Positions 12,001 through 24,000 of a stretch of DNA of 64,000 bases are shown here, piece after piece. The notes beneath the pieces are model-generated. The model was not told where the DNA came from. It searched no databases and was given only the letters and a program-made list of their open reading frames with translations. The DNA comes from Symsagittifera roscoffensis (taxonomy: Eukaryota; Xenacoelomorpha; Acoela; Convolutidae), in the NCBI RefSeq assembly GCF_963678635.1, contig NC_087067.1, positions 5,622,647 to 5,686,646 on the forward strand, written 5' to 3'. The stretch's first letter is position 1; each line of letters begins with the position of its first letter. The position numbers and the translations under genes were made by a program.

Positions 12001-15000
12001 TATAAAATACAAAAGAATAAATTTCGTTCATTGTAACAAATCAACTATGGCAAATAAGCGTCTTTCAACCAATTTGGAACAATTTCTAAGACGGATTAAA
12101 TCTCCGCTTACGCGTTAATAGCGCGAAATATATCGCGCGTTAATTGTCGCAAATTGGCAATCTTTAAACCCCCATAACTTTACGAAAAATGACGTTAGTT
12201 GTCCCAAATTGGCCAAAATGGCAATCTTTAAATCTTTAAACCCCATAACTTAAAAAAAAATCACAGGCGAAATATCTTTTCAAATTTAAGCTAAGGACAA
12301 TAATACCTTTTGAATGATCTAAGAAAATTTCCGTCAAAAATGACTAGTTAAAAAGTCAAAATTTGTCTGAAGAAAAAACCCACCCCGAGCACAAATATTC
12401 CGTTAATTTCGTATCGAAAGTCGGAACAATAACGCATTCGGGTTGATGCGTGCTGCTTGGTTGCCAGTACCAAAACACTAGTTGCTTATAAATAAGGCGC
12501 AGAGGGAAGGGGTGTAACCTGTCATTCCCACAGCATCGAATTCCCAAAAACTTTATTTAGTCAGCCAATCAGAATAGAGTATTCAAAATTCTGAACAAAT
12601 ATAAGCTGGAAAAGGAACGATTGTTGTTTGAAAGTCTTAAACATTCTGTCACTTCTGCATGAGAGTAGCGTCTACCAGTCCACTGGATGATAGTAAAATT
12701 TGGCCTTCTCTTTTTTTGCTTGCGGCTTTTGTGACAAATCTTGAATCTACTTAAGAATTATAAATTATCCTCTTTCAAGCAGGTATTTCAAGTCAAATTT
12801 GTGTCCCATTAGAACTCAGCGAAAACTGAATTTTAAATAGAAAACTCAAACTCTAGTGCTAATTGACAGCTTTTATTTATAGAAGTGGCAATTTTTTAGT
12901 AGATATCATAGGGGGTAATTGTTAAGTACACTGCACAAATCTTAAGTGAATGAATTTATTTCTCATGGAAAAAAGCAAAAAGCAAATCGTTACGGTCTGA
13001 AGCTTTTTTTGGTTTATGACAATATTTTCTCAAATTCATTCCGTCTGTTATTCTAATAAATCAGAGCTCGACCGAAACGAACACAAAAAAGTATGCGCTG
13101 TCATCTCTAAACGCAAGCCTAGGTCACTTATGGTCGGGCTATCTGAGAAAGATTTTCGGTTGAATCGTAACCTGAACATGGCCAGCTGAAGCGAAACTTG
13201 GAAGAATGCATCTGGACTGAGATTCAGTCGCTTAATCACTTCCTTGCCAAATGATGTAAAGAAACACACCTCCAGATCCAGATCAGCTACAACCCTGGAA
13301 AGTTGATTACTGGTTAGGAAAAATTTCTTCTTCTGCAAAAGGCGCGGACTCCCCTACTAGTTTATTGATCCAATCAGATTGCAGATTTTTTAGAAAACTA
13401 AAAGCAATAAATCACCCGCATAACGTTTTACTTGATGAAAAAACTGGACTTGTTCACAAAGAACATATAAAGGGTGGATCTTTGTTACAGAAGAGAACCC
13501 GGGGGCATTATTCAAAGGTGCCGGAGTACAACAGTTCCAAAAGTGAAAGTATGGTCGACAGTGCCGAAATTTTTTAAGTATGTGGAATACGTTATGAGCA
13601 AAAATTTGAAATTTTTGCTCGCCAAAAAAATCTAGAAAGCCTTTCTGTTCTAAAAACTGGCTTAGCGACCAAAATCAAAATTGAAAAAAAAAATTCTTCA
13701 GTTTGGATTTTTTGTATGGAAAAAAGCTCATCATACAATTTTCATAAATGGAATTGAATGATAAGCTTTTTTTCGTATAGAAGTCAACCAGGGTTTTGCT
13801 TCAAATCAAAAAGATTCAGATTCACGAATAAGCTCCGAAATTTTGAATTCATTGTACGGGATCAACTGTTCAACCTCTTCAATTGGTAAAAATTTTATAG
13901 TAGAAAAGATATATTAATTTAGGTGATTCAAAGCATGCAAATGAAATCCTTACGCGGGCGGGAATTTAAGGTTGATCCTTGGTACTCACTTGTCGACTTC
14001 TTTTACTGCGTTCTCAATTATAGTTTGTAAATCTAGAATCGCATCGAAGTTGAAGATCAGTGGTTTGACTGAATCGGAACTCTTTGAAATATCCCGCTTC
14101 GCCGTGTGATCAAACTCAACTGTTTCCCTAAACAGAAAATTGATAGCCTGTTGCTCTGCAATAAGCACAAAGTGTTCTAGAAGTGAAATAGCTATCACAT
14201 TAGTTACGAAATTTAATAAAATCGGAAACAACCTTCTTTTCTGAAAAGTCGGAACTCTTTAACTATTCCCCCCTTTGGTATCTAATAGCGAATTGCCGCC
14301 CCTAAAATGAATTGACTTAGCATAAACGGTTGAGCAGATGCGAACTTGTACATAGCAACGATCCCTCCCCCTGTTGTAAAAGAGAGGGGGAATTATTAGA
14401 GATCCGAAAACTCTTCGAGATTAATACAACAATTTTTTTGTTTTTGCGGGTCTTCTTACTTATTCCGCCCAAAATCATCATTTCAGCATTTTGAACTGAA
14501 ACTGTTTTGCTTCAATCTTATTGGCTAGAATCAGCCAATCAAACTTCAGTGCCATTTCAAAATGGTTTGTTCACAATTTTAAGTCGAATTATAAATAAGC
14601 CGAATTGGTCTAAAATGAAGAAGAATGTTTGGCAAACTATTCAAAGTTATTTCAAATTTGCTCCAGAGTTTTACCCAGAGTAGAAAAAAAACACAGAAAA
14701 CAGCTCAAAGGAAAAATGATCACTTTCGTATCTGCGCAAAATTCGGCCTTGTTAGAAGTCGGCTTAAGAGTAAAGTGATCGCATTTGTATTAAACAAATC
14801 AACCAAAACTATCAGTGTTGCACTCAGGATTTATACATGGAAGATTGTGCGGAATAAGTAAAAAGACCCGTTTTGCTTTCTTTTTTCCAACTGATAAAAC
14901 CTGTAGCCGACGATTTTGCAGACTATAACTTCCAAAACGGATCACATGGCTATTTCTGCTTTCCACTTGAAAAACGCTGCGTCATCTCAGATAAAATTAA

Positions 15001-18000
15001 AGTGAGATAACTTGGTCAAATTTTTGAGACAATTCAGTCAAAGACATTTGGTCAGTATTGCCAACTAACGACAGGTGTCGTTCGGGGGCTATTTTCATGC
15101 GCAAAGGACCGAATGGGCGAAAAAACTCGTCGTGGGAGAAGGACCGAAAACAAAATGAGCCAAAAGTCGATTTTTAAAAAGAAGCAATTGCGGAACTAGT
15201 TAACTTCTTTGGTCCCGTGACAAAACTGGTTTACATGATTGGTCCCGTCAATTGAATAAAAACAAAAGCCATCATAGAACGGGATTCGCACCCACGCCTT
15301 GTCTTTGATAGCCGCATTCGAACCCACTACAGTAGCTAGGCTGCTACTACTACTCCTGTAGGCCTGTATTATTACGTCGGTGGTTTCCTCTCGTATAATC
15401 AATAAAAAATGCAAAACAACTCTGTTTTTATTAGGGACCACAACATTTTCGAGGGACCAAACAAGTAAACTAGTATCGCAATTGCTATTCAACTAAAATG
15501 AATTAAATGAAGCAATAATTTGCTTCTTTCATAACGAAGCGCTTGAAATATAAAATGTGTTCCAATTCGGCAGCGGTCAGTGACAATTTGAAAATTTTGC
15601 ATATTTCTGCCGTTTTTATATTCGGCCGATATCAATATTCAGTCCCTGGAAATGTTTAGTTTTTTTTCCAAATTATAGATTACTGAAATCTGATTAGCTG
15701 ATTTTTATTTTCGCGCATTCAGTCTTTCGCGCATGTGGGATTCCACCGAGTTGCTCCACTTCTCTTCGCTGCTCTCACATTCGGAATCATAGGTACTCTG
15801 TGGATGACTTAAGGTTTGTCGGTAATCTAGATTGTCTAGTGTTTCAATTAGAAACTATCTCCTTTATATTTGTCTGAATTGTCCTGAACTGAGTTTTGTC
15901 ACTTTTTTGGCTAAATTGACCTAATTTAACATTAGCCGACTTTCTCCCTCTGAATTGCTGTACACAAGCTTGCAGTGGAAAGTATTCACTGGCGTCTAAA
16001 TTATCTGGTTTTTACTAAATTCTAGTCAAAATAGCAAACAATTTAGGCCAGTTTCTCGTCACGGATTTTAAAAAAATTGTTTGGAGTTTAAAATTTATTA
16101 AATTGAAAACTGATATCAACGGAAAATGAAGTTTTTCACTGGCTGAAAACTTGATCGGAATATTTTTTGTAATTATTAAAATTGAGCGATGAAAAGCAAC
16201 CTGTCTAATAGTTCCTTCACACAGCGTGATAATTCATGACAAGAACATTAAAAGTTGCAATGTACCCAACAGCCCGTAAAATAATCAAGTAAAGGATTTT
16301 TGTTTCTATACAAGCGTCTGATTTTACACTAGTGTTGGCAAACCAACTATTAAAAAAAACCTTGTAAACCAATATGGTTTTGAAACGTCTTATCAAAATT
16401 TTAGAACTATCTTGCGTGAGTGCGAAGAAAGTTAGAACAAAATTCCCGAGACTTTTTATTTATACCAAAAAATCAAACACTTTCCTAGGCCTTCGTCGCC
16501 AATTTGGATTAATTTTGAGGGAGAGATTTTTTGGTCGAAATTTTCCAAAAAGTGCCTAAAACCGCCATTTTTGGCCTTTTTTCAGAAATTTTGATCAATT
16601 TAGGGTCTTTGTAGTGACTTGGGAGAGTTCAGAAAATCCATTTAATTTGGTAGACCTAAAAAGAAAAAAAAGGTCGACTTTTTTTCAAATTTTTTTTCGA
16701 AAATCTGCCCCTCCCCTCGAGAAATTCCTAGATCCGCGCCTATCTGTTTTTTATACTTTTTTCTACAAGTTTTTTGTATTTTTTCCAGAAAATTTGGAAA
16801 CACTTATCTGATAAGCAATTAAATTTTGATAAATAATTAATTATGGAAAAACATACAACATCATTTATTCGTTCACATCATTTGAAACAAATCTTAGAAG
16901 ATTATCAGGTCTTGCGATCTGTTTTTACTCTTCTTAAAAAGAGCAAAAACTGCCAATGAAAAAAAATTTACAATACTCGCTCAAATTTTGTAGAAAGACA
17001 AAAAAATCAAATAATCAATCAATTTTGCGATACAAAGTGTTAACCATGATGATGTCGAGTAAATTGCTAAGGACGAAAAAATAATAAAAAAGAAGGAGAA
17101 AACTATCAACATTTTAGCTCTATTTCAACTATTTAGCTAAAATTTAAAATCTAAAAATCACGTGTTCACTATATTAAATTATCTAAAAGTATTGAACAAG
17201 ATGGTATCCGAGAGAAATTAAGGTTACACTTTGATTTGTTTCTTTTTTATCAGCTAATTATTTGATCATCTTTTTATCGATTGTAATGATAAAACGCTTC
17301 AATGATTTGCTCTCTTGTTCAGACGTTTCAATGATATTTTTATTTTGTGATTTTTGGTTTCAGGATACTATTTCTTTTCTCTCCATTAAATGATCGCTGT
17401 AAGTTAGCTTGGTTCATTGCTGACTTCATAGCTTTATTGATTGAATCACCTCAACAATTTTCTGCCATGGCCAATCAACTGTTTTACATGTAGATCATGA
17501 AACGTAAACAATTTCCGCGCTCATCGTATTTCGTACGCACCGTCAAATGTTTGAAGGTTTCAGCATAAAAAGCTTAAGTTTTCAAGACTCAATAGGAAGC
17601 CTATTATAGGTATTAAAAGTCCCCACAAATTGTTAACTCAATGTATACAGAAAGTTAGCGCTTCTTGCTAATTTTCTCTGAAGATTTAAAACTTGCTCTT
17701 TAAATTTCAAATTGCAATCAAAAACTAAATTAAGATGGAAAACGCAATAAATTTGATCAAATTGAAAATCTCCAAAACTGGCGATCTGGATGTAGTTTTT
17801 TTGTTTTTTAACAATCTTAACACTTTCTGTGATTTGCTAATTTTTACCAGTTTAGTAGTAGAGAAACAATTTTTTCAAAAAATTTTTCTCAAATATGTAT
17901 CTTAAGTTTTTTGAAAGGGTTTCTCATCCAAAATTTTCTGTTATAACCTTGTGATCTGCAAACCAATTTACTTACAAGTATTTTATTTTATCGGAAAGAT

Positions 18001-21000
18001 CAATTTTAGAGAGCAGGAAAATATGGGACCGATGACAGAACCTTGTGATAGTCTAAATCATAGAGTTTTCAGATTTAATTGCTTGTTTTTGCCTAAATTT
18101 GATATAAGTAGAACATGCTTTGGCCTGCACAGTCTATGATTGAAACACTTTGTTACCTCTAGTTGCGTGGATTTCGTTTTCTCGTTTTAATTAAAATCTT
18201 TTTCTTTTTTCTGATAGACATTTTGCCAGTCTGACGAAACCTTGTTCTTTTTCAATTGTTCTTGAAGAATGTTTCTCTAAAAATTGCCGAAAAAAGCAGT
18301 AGTGATCGAGGACAGTAGTGTGAAAATCAAACTTTGAAACCGTAGTTTTGTAAAATGAAAATTTTTTGCAGTTTTCCGACTGGACTCAACATTTTCCGTC
18401 TTAGCTTTGTGCAGTGCATTTTCATAATTTTCATCAGTTTGTTTCTAAAACAAAATAAAATATCGATAGTTTGTTTTCGATGTTTAACAAAGTATCGAAC
18501 TTATCGCCTAATTTGTCAGCAAGAGAAATAAAATTTCAACACTTCTGAGTTTTTTTGTATCATCTCTGCGAATTTTTTGTTCTCCAACCATTTTTTTTTC
18601 ATTTTGCTTTGAATTAACCCTTCATTTGTTAAGATTGAAAGCTTGAAGTTTCCTAATGTTTTCTTGATTTTAAGATGATTTTTCGATTTATTCAAATTTT
18701 ACTTTTTTCTAAATTTCCTACTCTCTAAGATTTTCTAAAATTCCAAAATTCTTTGTTTTAAATTTGTATTCAAAGTATCAATGTACCAGATTTTTTTATT
18801 GAGCGGTCAAACAGAAAAACACTAGATTTACTTTCAAATCTTTGAAGTTGCTTTCATTTGTCTGTAACTAATTTTGCCACCGAAGCACTCGGTTTTATTT
18901 TTGGTTCTTTGATTTAGTATTTCTTCAATTGGAAAATTTTGTCTCTTTTCTTGATGAATCTGTTTTTTTACTTGTTTAATTTAAAAAAAAAACAATAATT
19001 GTATTATGATCTCACATTTCAGATTTGTGGTTAGCTGTAACTCGATAGTTTGCCAAACTAAGTTGAAAAATGCAGCAAAATTTTTAATTTCAGTAGTTTC
19101 AGTAATTCCGGGCTCTCCAGTGCACAACATAATAAAATGCTAAGCGGAAGTCTGATAAATCATTTTTTTTCTAATTTTTCTCAATTTTCAAGGCGGGCCA
19201 ATACGTTGCCATTTTTTCATAGAAATCGTCTACTTTACCGTTTGGACTCATGCATAAACTCCCAGCTTTTCTCCGAAATTTTCTTTGACCTTGTCCTAAT
19301 GGTTAATATATGAGTTTAAACTCTGAGTCTGATTAACTTCTGTCGGTAAAAAAAAAACTAACTATTTTTGTTCAATTTGCTTTTTTGTTTAAGGTTATTC
19401 ACATTTGCTACTGTAAATTGCTATCTTCACTCAACTTTGAATTTAAACTTTTTTCGATAAAATTGCACGCTATGGTTCGGGCAGTATATCGAACAAAAAA
19501 TTGCAAACTAAATATTTTCCTGCTATAAATTTTATTCCCGATGAGGTTTTTTCTCTCCCGTGACATAAGATTCCGCGTAATTATGGCTTCAAGACCAAAA
19601 TTGATAAATTATTAAATGGATTTCATCACAATTGTGACTTTGAAGTGTTTTTGATAGTTTGCCTATTCCAGCACCATTTTTGCGGATTACACTGACTCTG
19701 TAATCTTTCGGTTGCTTCACAATCAGGTTTGAAAATAACAACAGCAACTTCTTCGCTCGACTTTTCTCATTAATATTCTTACGTCAATTAAAGAAATTTA
19801 AAACTTCAAATTAAAATTCATGATATACTCAAGCCTCATATATGTCCTAGAGATAAAAATCAAAGTCAGAAAACCTGAACAAAACGGCAAATGACCAGCC
19901 GCAAAAGGTTATAGCAATACCAGCGACTTTTGGTTTCTTATTTTTGTTCTGGGTAAATTTTGTTCCCAATTTCTGTAGAAGAAAATGAAGAGTTTAATTT
20001 CTTGCCAGTTATCGTCTAAACCTTGATCACAGAAAAAGAGATTTGAGCAGGGGTGGTCGATTTTCAAAAAATTTTGACGACCTTTTTTTAAGTCGACCAA
20101 ATTAATTTTCCAAGCTCTCCTACAGCACTAAAAAGACGCTGTTTTGGCCCATTTTTGAGTCGTTTTCGGGCACTTTTTGGAAAACGTTGACAAAAAAATC
20201 GCGTTTTTTTGGCTTGCGCTCCCCCTCAAAGTTTTGGCGGCAAAGGCGCCTTTAGAAAATTTTTAGAGCCGGTCGGCAGGGGTGGAATCCCTGAGATAGG
20301 GGGTAGGCGTGAGCCCCACGCCCCCCCCCCCCCCCCCCCCCTAAATCCGCCCCTGGTTTTGAGTATGTATTTTCACAAACAACATACTTACTGGTCCAAA
20401 TTTTCAAAATGAGTTCCAACTTGTTGTTCCAACTAACTGAATATTTGAAACTGAAAAAATTTATACATCAGGGTGTTGCAGCGAATTCAACTATGATAAT
20501 TAGAAAAAAAGCGTTTTTTTACGGTTTTTTACAATAATGTTTTTCACTTTCTAGAAAAATTTTCTTAATAACGACAACAACATTTTGCAGTTTTCAATTA
20601 TTTTTTTGCTAAAATACGATTGAGTTTAATAAAAAAAACATTTTTTGGATTCAATTATGTGCTTGTATTCTTACGCGTAATGCCGCATCATTGAGGTGAA
20701 GTGTCTGCCGGGGACTCCGTCTACACTGCTGTGTTCCTTTACCACGAACCAGTAGCCACTCATGCCAACCACAATCTACGGTAACAGACAAAACACTGCT
20801 AAACACACCTATTCACATCTATTCTCATCTATTCACACCTATTCTCATCTATTCACATCTATTCACATCTATTCACACCTATTCACACCTATTCTCATCT
20901 ATTCACACCTATTCACACCTATTCACACCTATTCACACCTATTCTCATCTATTCATATCTATTCACACCTATTCACATCTATTCACACCTATTCACACCT

Positions 21001-24000
21001 ATTCACATCATTGTCCGGCAGGAAAAGAAGATGACCGATAATCGAGAAGATGACCGATAATCAAGGTTTTAGGTAAAATTTTGATTCAGAACTTTGGGGT
21101 AAAATGCACCATAAAATTTCTTGTGAAATTCTGAGCAAATTTTGCTCTCTTTCCTTTTTGTCTAATCATAACCTAATTTGATAAAAATGGGTTCAAATTT
21201 TCAAATTTTGTTCATTTTGTCCGAATAATTTAAATCAGCACTGTAGTTTTAAAACCTTTGATTTCTGGTAGTTTGAGATAATTACGTCTCAAATGGCTAA
21301 TGTCCCACTAGGGATAAATAATTAAAATTTCTCAAACGGCACAATTTTCAAAAAAAAATCCTAAGTGGCATAAAATTTGAAATTTCCCAAATGGCATAAA
21401 CAATATAGTTTGCGATGTGGCTTTAATTAAAATGAATTTAACATGACAGGAATATTCAACGAAAAAGAAATAAACAAATTGGTTTCAAATTTTACAAGTT
21501 TTGGCATATTTCTGAAATACTACCCTAATATTCGTCGATATCAACCATTCGAGCTTTGATTCTCTGTGTCACGTTACAAATTTTTGCGTTTAGGCTTCCT
21601 TATTTTTTTGTTGGGTCAAATCAGCTAGGTGACCTATGTAGAGTCGCCTATAAAATCACCTCGCCAAGTTTTCTTCATTTTGTCAGGCTTTAAACTCACA
21701 AAATTTTTAAAATCCAACTTTGAGGATCATTTTAAAAAAGATGCTTGGTTGAATTGATGGATGAGATATCAGTAAATTGTTGGCAAGTGAACAAAAATAA
21801 GGCGTGAAAACTGTCTGGAAAGATCTATTTCGCGCCTTCTCAAATTTTTCAGGCCTTTATTGGATTTGTTTCAACCATTTGGGAAACAATTTGATTTTGC
21901 ACCATTTGGGAATTATGCCATTTGAGCAGTTGCCGTTTTAGACTTTCAGAACAAAAAATAAACACTTTGTGTAAGTTTTTTTTTATCTAGATAACGTTTA
22001 TTGTGAACTCAAGAACCAAAATAATACAAAGTATTTTTTGCTGATTTAAGGTTTTGCGACTGATTCTTGATGCTATTTATACTCTAGTGAGTTTCATAGC
22101 GAGGAGAGTTATGAGTATCAAATAATGCAAATAATGTGAAACCATCTGAGAAACTGTTTAAAGAATAACATTAAAACTATTTCTTCACGAGACAAAAGAC
22201 TAATATACGCGGTGTTGGGCTCTTAGACTTTGGATCTAATTAACATCCCCCCAAAGTTACCACGTTAAAACCCTCCATCCCAGCATCATTTAATTTGAAT
22301 CAACTTTGCTAAGCGCTGCGCGTACAATGCTTAATTCTGATTGGCTGAAAATTCCAACTTTCGAACTTAGAACCAAGTTGACATCTTCCTCCCCAAAATT
22401 CCAGACTCAAGCTACTTTCTTTTGTCGCCTGATAAACTAGGCCCACCTGAATGGCCTTGTCAAACCATCTGTTGCACGAGTGCTTTTTTGATCCTCCACC
22501 GTGGAGGGAAATCAATCCCCACTCCGAAATTCGTTTCCTCTTTTCATCAACTGAGGCAGTTGTACCATTTTGAACTTCACAATTCACAACGGGCTCAAAG
22601 TCCAGGCATAGAACAAAAATGCTGGACTCTATTGTGCGGAAAATGATTCGGTTGTGTGGATCTAAAATACTAGGCTACTGAGTTACTTACCAATCAAACA
22701 AGGAAGGATCTAGAGTTTTCTCAAGAGGGGCGGCTGATTTTCAAAATTTTGAAATAAAAATAGGCCAAATTAGGCCAAAAAAGGCTCCCCCCTCGAAATT
22801 AATATATATTGGCGCCAAAGGCGCCTTTAGAAATATTTTACGGTCCGTCAACAAACATGGATATCTCAAAATAGTACAAAAGGGAGGCCCCTGTGGGTTG
22901 GCAGGGGGTCGAATCCCTGAGGAAAAGAAGCTTCCCCCCTAAATCCGCCCCTGCAACCATACAAAGTTATTGAAAATATTGATTCACCTGCATTTAGTTT
23001 CGAATATTGCGCTGCCCAGGAGTCTCGATCTTGACAGGTCAAAAGTCCAGCAGGAATTACATCGGTTTCATCATCCAGCCATATTGAAGTACAAGACGTG
23101 TAGATTTTTAAAAGTCGCTCGAAAATTTCTCCCGGGGCTAGTAGTCTCCTTTTTTGATCCAGAATGTCAACCGAGAATAGCTGAAATGAAAAAATTACAT
23201 ATATGATTTATCAATATGGGCAAAGCACAGTAAAATTCATTTAATCGCAAGTTATTTTAGCGTGAAACATTTTATAGTTTCATAAATTGTAAAATTTACA
23301 CTTTGCTAACCGTTTATAGTTTATTGACTTGCTAATTTTTTTTCTAACCGTTTATAAATTATTAACTTATGTGAACTGAGTTGATTAAATGCGTTGCGCA
23401 AAAGCACAGAACAAAATTTCGATTTCCACAGTCTACGTCTTACAAACAGTCAAAAAAACTACTACGAATTCCTACAACTTCACTAATTTCTCTCTTTACT
23501 TCTGAATACCTTTCAAAAGCACTGCATGCACAAAAGCAGAAAAAAATCTTGGCAAAATTGTCTTTCTAGGATGCAAAAAAAGCATACCATATTTCGACAC
23601 ATGACTACAATATGTCTAGGACCGTTGGGAGCTCCATTCGGATAAACTACGAAACCATCGGCTCCTTCGCTCGGAATTCTACACGCGCTGAAACTTCTGT
23701 AGTACTGAAGGATGCAGGATCCGCAATCTCTTCTCTTATTGTTGGCTTCATTTTTAAGCCGAAACAAATCTACGAACTCCTCGCTAAAATGAAAAATCAA
23801 GAAGGGTGCTTTTTTATTACACAGGTGTGTGTTTTGTACTCCATCCTTCCCTAAGAGAGTTTACAAAAAAAATCTTCAAAATTTTTCCTCGTGTCGGTCA
23901 AGAAAACAAAATTTAATTTTAAAGTTTTCATTTTCCGACTTTTATACAGCGCAGAGCAAAATTCGACCCAGCTTTATTGATATCCTCTCCCACAGCCCAA

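Larger units (their letters stand above)
14128..20047. other. Long gene 1 intron (part), mostly no recognised feature
   Basis: This is most of the 6.5-kb intron between exons 9 and 8. At 14,255-14,400 a block resembles part of the 704-bp unit (start near GTTGAGCAGATGCGAACTTG; hairpin around TTGTAAAAGAGAG). It also holds the tRNA-like fragment at 15.3 kb, hAT copy B and an RT relic at 18.0 kb. The rest shows nothing I can name. Confidence 0.45.

Noticed and set aside
20762-21034. Open frame with repeated YSHLF/TSIHT units, looks like a repeat protein
   Set aside because: It is the translation of the 10-bp minisatellite, on the strand opposite to gene 1 and overlapping its exon 8 acceptor. The 30-base period keeps the frame open by chance.
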